64,000 bases of DNA, taken from contig JAFSNG010000057.1 in the NCBI GenBank assembly GCA_017447515.1, forward strand, positions 1 to 64,000, in the 5' to 3' direction. This document shows, piece by piece, positions 8,455-15,439 of this stretch. Source of the stretch: Prevotella sp. GTDB lineage: Bacteria; Bacteroidota; Bacteroidia; Bacteroidales; Bacteroidaceae. The notes beneath the pieces are model-generated. The model was not told the origin of the DNA and did no database searches. It saw nothing but the letters and a program-made list of their open reading frames with translations. Made by a program: the position numbers and the translations under genes. Position 1 is the stretch's first letter; each line of letters starts with the position of its first letter.

Positions 8455-8486
8455 CAAAGGTACGACTATTTTTTGAAATAGCCAAA
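8455..8486 (-). promoter_or_regulatory. Promoter of the initiator tRNA gene
   Basis: Minus strand TTTG, 20 bases, TAccTTTG. The -7 box ends 21 bases before the mature 5' end of the tRNA. It has the same -7 sequence as the tolC promoter. Confidence 0.85.
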
Positions 8487-8542
8487 TATTTCGCCATATT
8501 TTCGCATATTTTTCCTCTTTTCAAACATTTTACCTCAAAAAG

Positions 8543-8574
8543 TTTGGCTGTTTACAAAGAATTATTTAATTTTG
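8543..8574 (+). promoter_or_regulatory. Promoter of the TetR-family gene
   Basis: TTTG, 20 bases, TAatTTTG on the plus strand, 52 bases before the regulator's start codon. It is divergent from the tRNA promoter; the two -33 boxes are 57 bases apart. Confidence 0.82.
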
Positions 8575-8626
8575 CACACGATATGAATACTGTGCAATCT
8601 TGAAAAGGTGCAGGAGGACTGATAAT

Positions 8627-9217
8627 ATGTCAATATCGAAGACAAGACAAAAGTTGGTTGACGTGGCTCGTCAGTTGTTCGCAAAGAACGGACTTGAAAA
8701 TACGACGATGAACGATATTGCCCAGGCTTCGGGTAAGGGTCGCCGCACGTTGTACACGTATTTTAAGTCGAAGGAAGATATCTATTACGCTGTGATTGAG
8801 AGCGAACTGGAGCGTCTTTCCGACCAGCTTGACGAAGTGGCTGCCAAGCGCATTCCGCCTCAGGAGAAAATCATCGAACTGATCTACATGCATCTGAGCA
8901 TGATTCGCGAGACGGTGGTGCGCAATGGTAATCTGCGTGCCGAGTTCTTCCGTAACATCTGGATGGTCGAAAAGGTGCGCCGTAATTTCGACGATGCCGA
9001 GATAGAACTGTTCCGTAAGGTGTTCCGCGAGGGTAAGGAGGACGGCGAGTTCGACATCGACAATGTCGATCTGGTGGCCGACATCACCCACTATTGTATC
9101 AAGGGCCTCGAGGTGCCTTACATCTATGGTCGCATTGCCCACGGTATGACCGCTGAGGCTACGAAGCCGCAGGTGGCCAAGATTGTGTATAGCGCCCTGG
9201 GAAAGAGACGGATGTAA
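8627..9217 (+). CDS. TetR/AcrR-family transcriptional regulator
   Basis: A 196-residue one-component repressor-like protein. The N-terminal TetR helix-turn-helix (about 8-55) reads A-R-Q-L-F-A-K-N-G-L-E-N-T-T-M-N-D-I-A followed by G-R-R-T-L-Y-T-Y-F-K-S-K-E, a textbook TetR_N pattern; the rest is a helical ligand/dimer domain. The ATG at 8627 is chosen because AGGAGG lies 9 bases upstream and the frame's earlier start is a TTG. It is transcribed away from the tRNA and the pump operon and precedes fabG by 88 bases. It could control fabG, the pump or itself; none of these is shown by a visible operator. Confidence 0.9.
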   Translation: MSISKTRQKLVDVARQLFAKNGLENTTMNDIAQASGKGRRTLYTYFKSKEDIYYAVIESELERLSDQLDEVAAKRIPPQEKIIELIYMHLSMIRETVVRNGNLRAEFFRNIWMVEKVRRNFDDAEIELFRKVFREGKEDGEFDIDNVDLVADITHYCIKGLEVPYIYGRIAHGMTAEATKPQVAKIVYSALGKRRM

Positions 9218-9305
9218 TATCGTCGGAATAAAATGTCGGAATAACGAAATGTCGAAATACCGAAATAACGATATAACGTAATAACGAATAATAAATTAAA
9301 GTAAA
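9218..9305. repeat. Short A/T-rich direct repeats before fabG
   Basis: The spacer consists of variants of cgaaataacg / cggaataa / cgtaataacg in near-tandem order. The array resembles, in reverse orientation, the ttccgttatt array at 38383-38471. Confidence 0.6.
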
Positions 9306-10046
9306 ATGATGGGATTATTAGAAGGAAAGACAGCGCTGATTACTGGTGCTGCACGCGGTATCGGAAAGGCTATCGCACTGAAGTATGCCTCTGAGGGCTG
9401 TAACATTGCATTCACCGATCTTGAGGTGAACCTCGACACTGAGAAGGAGATTGCCGCTCTGGGCGTGAAGGCCAAGAGCTACGCCTCGAACGCTGCCGAT
9501 TTCGCCCAGACAGAAGAAGTTGTTAAGGCCGTTAAGGAGGAGTTTGGTTCAATCGATATCCTGGTCAACAACGCTGGTATCACCAAGGACGGTCTGATGC
9601 TGCGCATGACTGAGCAGCAGTGGGACGCCGTGATTGCCGTCAACCTGAAGTCGGCATTCAACTTCATCCATGCCTGTGTTCCTGTTATGATGCGCCAGCG
9701 TGGCGGCAGTATCATCAACATGGCCTCTGTCGTAGGTGTACATGGTAATGCCGGTCAGGCTAACTATGCCGCTTCGAAGGCTGGTCTCATTGCCCTCGCC
9801 AAGAGCATCGCTCAGGAGATGGGTCCCAAGGGCATCCGTGCCAATGCCATCGCTCCAGGCTTCATCGAGACGGCTATGACCGCAGCACTGCCTGATGAGG
9901 TTCGCGAACAGTGGAAGCAGAAGATTCCTCTCCGTCGTGGTGGTCAAGTCGAGGATATCGCTAACGTGGCAACCTTCCTGGCATCCGACCTCTCAAGCTA
10001 TGTCAGCGGACAAGTCATCCAGGTTGATGGCGGTATGAACATGTAA
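9306..10046 (+). CDS. fabG: 3-oxoacyl-[ACP] reductase
   Basis: A 246-residue short-chain dehydrogenase of the FabG type, which reduces 3-oxoacyl-ACP with NADPH in fatty-acid elongation. Seen in the sequence: the Rossmann motif T-G-A-A-R-G-I-G (13-20), N-N-A-G (88-91), N113, and the catalytic S141, Y154 and K158 (Y-A-A-S-K). It ends with the FabG-like V-D-G-G-M. Two ATGs stand in tandem at 9306 and 9309 and either could be used. It is not next to other fab genes; queC follows after 3 bases, suggesting co-transcription. Confidence 0.93.
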   Translation: MMGLLEGKTALITGAARGIGKAIALKYASEGCNIAFTDLEVNLDTEKEIAALGVKAKSYASNAADFAQTEEVVKAVKEEFGSIDILVNNAGITKDGLMLRMTEQQWDAVIAVNLKSAFNFIHACVPVMMRQRGGSIINMASVVGVHGNAGQANYAASKAGLIALAKSIAQEMGPKGIRANAIAPGFIETAMTAALPDEVREQWKQKIPLRRGGQVEDIANVATFLASDLSSYVSGQVIQVDGGMNM

Positions 10047-10049
10047 ACG

Positions 10050-10709
10050 ATGAAAGATTCGGTATTAATACTAAGTGGTGGGGTTGACTCCACCACTTTG
10101 CTATATGATGAGCAGGAGCGTATAGCCCTTGCCATCTCCTTCGACTACGGCTCGAAGCATAACAAACGGGAAATACCGTTTGCGCAGCTGCATTGCAAAC
10201 GTTTGGGCATCCGCCATATTGTCATCCCCCTCGATTTCATGACCAAATACTTCGTCAGTTCCCTGCTCGAAGGCGGTGAGGACATTCCCGAGGGTCATTA
10301 TGCCGACGAGAACATGAAGTCGACCGTCGTACCCTTCCGTAATGGCATCATGCTCAGCATCGCCGTGGGCATTGCCGAGAGCAACGGACTCAGATACGTT
10401 ATGATGGCCAACCACGGAGGCGATCATACCATCTATCCCGACTGCCGACCGGAGTTTGTCGACGCCTTCGACCAGGCGGCCTCCGCAGGCACCTTCGTCA
10501 ACGTCCGTCTGCGCACGCCCTATACACACATCACCAAAGCTGACATTGCCCGTCGCGGCAAGGCGCTGGGCATAGATTATAGCGAGACGTGGTCGTGTTA
10601 CAAGGGGGGAGAACACCATTGCGGTCGCTGCGGCACCTGTGTCGAGCGCCGTGAGGCCTTCGCTGCTGCCGCCATTGATGATAAGACCATCTACGATGAA
10701 GTGCGTTAG
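10050..10709 (+). CDS. queC: 7-cyano-7-deazaguanine synthase
   Basis: Converts 7-carboxy-7-deazaguanine to preQ0 with ATP and ammonia in queuosine synthesis. The 219-residue protein has the PP-loop S-G-G-V-D-S (9-14) and the zinc-binding cysteines C183, C191, C194 and C197 in the C-x7-C-x2-C-x2-C arrangement of the family. It lies 3 bases after fabG. Its stop codon overlaps the stop codon of the convergent phosphatase gene by four bases. No preQ1 riboswitch is visible ahead of it. Confidence 0.95.
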   Translation: MKDSVLILSGGVDSTTLLYDEQERIALAISFDYGSKHNKREIPFAQLHCKRLGIRHIVIPLDFMTKYFVSSLLEGGEDIPEGHYADENMKSTVVPFRNGIMLSIAVGIAESNGLRYVMMANHGGDHTIYPDCRPEFVDAFDQAASAGTFVNVRLRTPYTHITKADIARRGKALGIDYSETWSCYKGGEHHCGRCGTCVERREAFAAAAIDDKTIYDEVR

Positions 10710-12835
10710 GTCTGCGGATTGCAATCTACTCGCAGGCACATCATCGTGAGGTCGTCGTTCGGCTCGGCGCCGTTGCGGTGGGTTTCCACCTCGGCCTTGA
10801 GGGCTTCGATGACTTGACGGGTGGAGTCGAACGGCGTATTGCGCAAGAACTCCAACAGGCGTTCGTCGCCGAATTGCTCCTTATGCGTGTTCTCGGCTTC
10901 GTTCAGTCCGTCGGTGTAGATAAACAACGGACGGCCCTTGATGGAGTCAATCGCTTCACCCTCGTATTCGAGTCCAGGCCACAAGCCGAGGGGTGCGTTG
11001 GGAATCATATTGAGGAATTCGCCGTGATGCTTGCCACCGCCAATGACGGGAGGATTGTGTCCAGCGTTGCAGAAGTCGAGATGTCCCGTCGTGAGGTCTA
11101 CCAATCCCAGCCAGAAGGTGACGAACATACCATTTTCGTTGTCGTCGCCACTGAGAGCATCGTTCATGCGGGTGCAGATTTCTGCTGGCATCATGCCTTG
11201 CTTGGCCAGCGTGAGGAATAAGCGCGTGGCTTGTGCCATAAACAATGAGGCCGGCACACCCTTGCCCGACACGTCGCCCACCGCAAAGTAGAGTTTGTCG
11301 TCCAGCAGCAGATAGCCGTATAGGTCGCCGCCGACCTCCTTGGCAGGTGTCATCGAGGCATACATATCCAAGCCCTCACGTTCGGGGAACACGCTCGGCA
11401 CCATTGACATTTGAATGTCGCGAGCAATGCGCAGCTCCGATTCTATGCGCTCCTGCACGGCCTGCATCTTCGTGATGCGGCGGCGGTAGATGGTGTAGAT
11501 GATGAACGACAGAATCACCAGTCCGAGGACAATCATCGTGGCGATCCACCAGAGGCGCGTCAGCGCAGCCTGCTTCTGGGCTATCTGAGCCTCCTTGCCC
11601 TGCGTGTCGTAGATGGTGGCAAGCTCCATGGCGTCGCTGTTGCGCCAGCGCACGACGGCACTGTCGATGACGCTGGCAATGCTGTCGGCCATTACAATCG
11701 CTTTCTGGTTGTTACCCATGCCGCGCCAAGCATTGTACTGCGGAACGAGCATCTGGGTGATATCGTCGAGGGTAATCTGCGTAGAGACAATGTCCGACGA
11801 GTCTCTCGAGTGAAACATGTCGATAGCCTCCTGCCATTGGTGAGTTTCAAGCAGAAACTGTGCACATTCACGCTTGATAGTTCCACTCTTTTTTTGGCCG
11901 GTAGCTAAACACTGTCGGAACAACTTCTCAGCCTCTTCCGGCTTGCCTTGATGTGCCAGCAGCCGCGCCTCGGTCAGTTGCTGGCGGAAGAGCCGCTCGC
12001 CAATATTTTTATTGACCGAGTCACAATGCACCTGAAGATAACGGAGAGCATCCTTGCTCTCTTCGAGCCAAGAGGCAGCACGTTCGTAAAGCCCCTTGTT
12101 CAGATACGACTGCGAGGCGGCTGCAGCTACCTCTTGCCTTACGTCGTAATAGATGGAGTCGTTGGTGAAATCAGTACTGATGTCGTATCGCGACGCATTG
12201 CGCTTGTAGGCCTTTATGGCTTCCTGGAATTGGCTTTCGCCCTCGTCAAAGCGGCCTAAGGCCACCAGACTTTCCCCCATCACGATATACAAGGGTGACA
12301 ATGCATTGTTCGACACCATCAGGTTCGACTCATGCTCACTGATAGTGGCTATGGCAGGCATCAACGCCTTCAGTGCCCCTTCGTAGTCGTGCTTTTCTTG
12401 CAAGATATATCCAAGTTTTTGTGCACTCATGGCATAGGCCTGCAGCTCAAAATCGTCTCCCGTAAATGTTTCCATGGATTTTCTCAAATAATACTCCTTC
12501 AGTTTGGGGCGATTCAGATTACCATATGCCCCCGCCCGGAATAAGTTACACGTGGTAGGGCGAAGCGCCTCCGTCTTCTCAAGGCTGTCAGTAAGGGCTA
12601 ACACTGAATTCCAGTCTTTACGCTCAGCCAGTACATTTACCAGATCCATGTTCTTGTTATCCTGATTTAGCCTGCCTACATCAAAGAATGGCGATACGAT
12701 ATAGCTTATACAACGCTCTGCATCCTCTTCCGGTAGCACATAAAACATTATTTCCAGCGCAAAAAACAGTGCCACAGGCAGTCCGACTAGACACAGCAGC
12801 ACGTCTACAATCCACTTCCTAATTCGTTTACTCAT
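10706..12835 (-). CDS. TPR sensor with SpoIIE/RsbU-type PP2C phosphatase
   Basis: A 709-residue membrane protein. One transmembrane helix lies near the N terminus (about 9-32), then a TPR-like helical region from about 60 to 400, a second helix at about 428-452 followed by a short coiled coil, and a C-terminal PP2C-SpoIIE serine phosphatase domain (about 480-705). The phosphatase metal motifs are visible: E-V-G-G-D-L-Y-G-Y, V-G-D-V-S-G-K-G-V-P-A-S-L-F-M-A and P-N-D-D-L-T-M-M. Such domains usually dephosphorylate anti-anti-sigma proteins, but no STAS or anti-sigma gene lies nearby. It is clearly related to the protein at 24431-26275. It appears to be transcribed alone. Confidence 0.88.
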   Translation of the reverse strand: MSKRIRKWIVDVLLCLVGLPVALFFALEIMFYVLPEEDAERCISYIVSPFFDVGRLNQDNKNMDLVNVLAERKDWNSVLALTDSLEKTEALRPTTCNLFRAGAYGNLNRPKLKEYYLRKSMETFTGDDFELQAYAMSAQKLGYILQEKHDYEGALKALMPAIATISEHESNLMVSNNALSPLYIVMGESLVALGRFDEGESQFQEAIKAYKRNASRYDISTDFTNDSIYYDVRQEVAAAASQSYLNKGLYERAASWLEESKDALRYLQVHCDSVNKNIGERLFRQQLTEARLLAHQGKPEEAEKLFRQCLATGQKKSGTIKRECAQFLLETHQWQEAIDMFHSRDSSDIVSTQITLDDITQMLVPQYNAWRGMGNNQKAIVMADSIASVIDSAVVRWRNSDAMELATIYDTQGKEAQIAQKQAALTRLWWIATMIVLGLVILSFIIYTIYRRRITKMQAVQERIESELRIARDIQMSMVPSVFPEREGLDMYASMTPAKEVGGDLYGYLLLDDKLYFAVGDVSGKGVPASLFMAQATRLFLTLAKQGMMPAEICTRMNDALSGDDNENGMFVTFWLGLVDLTTGHLDFCNAGHNPPVIGGGKHHGEFLNMIPNAPLGLWPGLEYEGEAIDSIKGRPLFIYTDGLNEAENTHKEQFGDERLLEFLRNTPFDSTRQVIEALKAEVETHRNGAEPNDDLTMMCLRVDCNPQT

Positions 12836-12937
12836 ATATGAAAACTATTATTCGTTTGGTTGATCACTTTTTAGAATACGCTGCAAAGTTACACATTATT
12901 TTCGAAATACGACACGGAAAAGCGAAATTTCTTTCCT

Positions 12938-14338
12938 TTATCCGAAGAGGGCGCGGAGGGCTTCTTCGACCTTGCGGACGGGAACGAGTTCAATGTTGAA
13001 TTTCTTGCGGTTGAGACCCGCGAGGTTGTATTTGGGGATGATGATGTGCTGGAAACCTAACTTTTCGGCTTCGGAGATACGTTGTTCGATGCGAGCCACG
13101 GGGCGCACTTCGCCACTGAGACCGACTTCGCCAGCCATGCACCAGCCTTCGTCGATGGGCGTGTCGACGTTGCTTGACAGCACAGCGGCAATGACGCTGA
13201 GGTCCATAGCCATGTCGGTGACGCGCAGTCCACCAGCGATATTCAGGAATACATCCTTCTGCATGAGTTTGAAGCCGACACGTTTTTCGAGGACAGCCAG
13301 CAGCATGTTTAACCGTCGCTGGTCGAAACCCGTGGCGGAGCGCTGGGGCGTGCCGTAAGCGGCAGACGACACCAACGCCTGCGTTTCGACGAGGAAGGGT
13401 CGGACGCCCTCGATAGCACTGGAGATGGCGACGCCCGAGAGTCCGTCGTGATTGTCTGTCAGGAGCAGTTCCGATGGGTTCGAGACTTGCCGCAGGCCGC
13501 TCTCCTGCATTTCGTAGATGCCGAGTTCGCTGGTGGAGCCGAAGCGGTTCTTGATGCTGCGCAGGATGCGGTACATATAGTGTTGATCGCCCTCGAACTG
13601 AATGACGGTATCCACGATGTGCTCAAGGATTTTCGGACCGGCGAGGGTCCCTTCCTTCGTGATATGACCAATAAGGATGACGGGGACGCCACTTGTCTTG
13701 GCAAAGCGGAGCAGGGCGGAGGCGCACTCGCGGACTTGGGCGATGGAGCCTGCACTGCTTTCCACGTCTTCGGTGGAGATGGTCTGGATAGAGTCAACGA
13801 CGAGCAGGTCTGGCTGGACTTCCTTGATATGGTCGAAGATGGCTTCAAGGGAGTTTTCGCAGAGTATCATGAAGTTGTCGGTGTCGGCGGAGGAACCACC
13901 GACCGCACTGAGGCGCTCGGCGCGCATTTTGAGCTGGTGGGCGCTTTCCTCACCGCTGACGTAGAGCACGCGCTTGTCCGTCAGGGCGAGCATGGTCTGT
14001 AGGGTGAGCGTCGACTTGCCGATGCCCGGTTCACCGCCAAGGAGCACAATGCTTCCTGGCACCAGTCCGCCACCCAATACGCGGTTCAGTTCGTCGTCGT
14101 GCATATTGATGCGCGGGTCGTCTTTGGCTGAAATATCCTTCAGTCGCAGCACCTTGTTTTCGCGCAGCTGATGGCCTGCCGATGCTGCTGCAGACGTAGC
14201 CACGACTTTCTTTTTCGTGTCGGCGACCTTGATTTCCTTGAACGTATTCCACTGACCACAGGCAGGGCATTTGCCTACCCATTTAGCCGACTCCTGTCCG
14301 CAATTGTCGCAGACGTACATGATTTTATCCTTTGCCAT
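12938..14338 (-). CDS. radA: DNA repair protein RadA
   Basis: A 466-residue RecA-like branch-migration protein for recombination repair. In order: a C4 zinc finger (C10, C13, C24, C27), Walker A G-G-E-P-G-I-G-K-S-T (101-110), the RadA-specific K-N-R-F-G motif near 255, and a C-terminal Lon-protease-like domain with I-A-G-G-L-R. I set the start at the ATG at 14338, which gives the conserved short N terminus before the zinc finger; the open frame continues far upstream as antisense of the next gene. A TAtcTTTG box lies only 8 bases before this start. Confidence 0.95.
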   Translation of the reverse strand: MAKDKIMYVCDNCGQESAKWVGKCPACGQWNTFKEIKVADTKKKVVATSAAASAGHQLRENKVLRLKDISAKDDPRINMHDDELNRVLGGGLVPGSIVLLGGEPGIGKSTLTLQTMLALTDKRVLYVSGEESAHQLKMRAERLSAVGGSSADTDNFMILCENSLEAIFDHIKEVQPDLLVVDSIQTISTEDVESSAGSIAQVRECASALLRFAKTSGVPVILIGHITKEGTLAGPKILEHIVDTVIQFEGDQHYMYRILRSIKNRFGSTSELGIYEMQESGLRQVSNPSELLLTDNHDGLSGVAISSAIEGVRPFLVETQALVSSAAYGTPQRSATGFDQRRLNMLLAVLEKRVGFKLMQKDVFLNIAGGLRVTDMAMDLSVIAAVLSSNVDTPIDEGWCMAGEVGLSGEVRPVARIEQRISEAEKLGFQHIIIPKYNLAGLNRKKFNIELVPVRKVEEALRALFG

Positions 14339-14346
14339 AACGACTG

Positions 14347-14354
14347 CAAAGATA
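14347..14354 (-). promoter_or_regulatory. Possible -7 box of radA
   Basis: TAtcTTTG on the minus strand, 8 bases before the radA start codon. No TTTG or TTG is found 19-21 bases upstream, so only the -7 half is supported. Confidence 0.35.
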
Positions 14355-14395
14355 CAAAATAAAGTGAAAAGTGAAAAATGAAAAGTGAATAATTT
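14355..14395. repeat. gtgaaaa-type direct repeats
   Basis: The radA/lipoprotein divergent spacer contains about four degenerate copies of a unit like aaagtgaaaa in tandem. It occupies the place where the radA -33 box should be. Confidence 0.45.
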
Positions 14396-14405
14396 GCTGT
14401 CGCTC

Positions 14406-14436
14406 TTGTTATTCTCGCAAAAAACATGTATCTTTG
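14406..14436 (+). promoter_or_regulatory. Promoter of the binding-protein-like lipoprotein gene
   Basis: TTG, 20 bases, TAtcTTTG on the plus strand. The -7 box ends only 10 bases before the ATG at 14447, so the transcript would have almost no leader. Confidence 0.7.
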
Positions 14437-14446
14437 CAGTCGAATT

Positions 14447-15439
14447 ATGAAGAAAAGTGTGATAATAATGATAGTCGGCATGCTGTTGATGGCAGCATGC
14501 GGACATTCGTATGAGGAAACCAAACGTCAGAAAAGCATCAGTCAGCGCGAGGCCATGAGGAGAGATTCGCTGGCATTGAAGGTGGCTGTGATGCCTACGT
14601 TGGATTGCCTGCCATTGTATGTGGCGGAGCATTATCAACTGTTTGATACCCTGCGCGGCGGCGTGCGTCTGAAGTTCTATATGGCTCAGATGGACTGCGA
14701 CACGGCGTTGGAGCGTGGTAGGGTAGAGGGTGCTATGACCGATTTGGTGAGGGCGAAACGCATGGAGACGCGTGGCATGAAGTTGCGCTATCCCACTGTA
14801 ACCAGTGCTTACTGGCAATTGGTAGCCAATCGTAATGCCCGCGTAAAGCAGTTGAAACAGTTGGACGACAAAATGGTGGCGATGACGCGTTTTTCGGCCA
14901 CTGACCTGCTGACCGACCGCATGATAGACTCGGCGAAACTGGATAAGGACCGCGTGTATAAGGTACAAATCAACGACGTCAACGTGCGGTTGCTGATGTT
15001 GCAGAACAACGAGATGGATGTGCTCTGGATGATGGAGCCTCAGGCCACCGCAGCGCGCATGATGAAGAACGGCGTTGTGTACGACAGTCGCGACGACGAT
15101 TTGCAACTGGGCGTGCTTGTGTTCAATGAAAAGGAGATGCGTCATCCTGAACGCGCGCAGCAGCTGACACTCTTTATGGAAGCTTACAATCAAGCGTGCG
15201 ACAGCATCAATAAATATGGCGTTCGCCACTATCGCCGCGTCATTGCTGAATGCTGCAAGATGAAGGAGAATATGCTGGACTCGCTGCCTGATAAAATAAA
15301 ATATGAACGCGCGCGAGGACCACGTGAACAGGATATCGCCCTTGTGGAAAAGTGGTTAGGCGTAAAGAAAGATGCCAGTGGTAAGCAGAAAGAGGTAAGT
15401 GATAAGAAGAAAACGGCAAGGGGTAAGAAAGTAAAATGA
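14447..15439 (+). CDS. Solute-binding-like lipoprotein
   Basis: A 330-residue predicted lipoprotein: K-K then a hydrophobic core and L-M-A-A-C with the lipid cysteine at C18. The mature part looks like a type 2 periplasmic binding fold of the NMT1/THI5-like kind (L-K-V-A-V-M-P-T-L-D-C-L-P-L-Y-V-A near 48-64, then D-V-L-W-M-M-E-P). This is recognition by pattern and not certain. The last 25 residues are a Lys-rich tail. No ABC permease or ATPase is adjacent. The gene overlaps the following TPR gene by four bases (ATGA), so the two are translationally coupled. The ATG at 14447 is preferred because the only earlier ATG lies within the promoter. Confidence 0.72.
   Translation: MKKSVIIMIVGMLLMAACGHSYEETKRQKSISQREAMRRDSLALKVAVMPTLDCLPLYVAEHYQLFDTLRGGVRLKFYMAQMDCDTALERGRVEGAMTDLVRAKRMETRGMKLRYPTVTSAYWQLVANRNARVKQLKQLDDKMVAMTRFSATDLLTDRMIDSAKLDKDRVYKVQINDVNVRLLMLQNNEMDVLWMMEPQATAARMMKNGVVYDSRDDDLQLGVLVFNEKEMRHPERAQQLTLFMEAYNQACDSINKYGVRHYRRVIAECCKMKENMLDSLPDKIKYERARGPREQDIALVEKWLGVKKDASGKQKEVSDKKKTARGKKVK

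Noticed and set aside
8600..8626. Nine-codon longer start (TTG) for the TetR-family gene
   Set aside because: The ATG at 8627 has AGGAGG at a good distance and gives a normal TetR N terminus.
10000..10060. preQ1 riboswitch ahead of queC
   Set aside because: Only three bases separate fabG and queC and no aptamer-like pseudoknot is visible upstream of fabG.
14339..15229. N-terminal extension of radA by about 300 codons
   Set aside because: The extension is antisense to the lipoprotein gene and RadA proteins start just before the zinc finger, as here at 14338.
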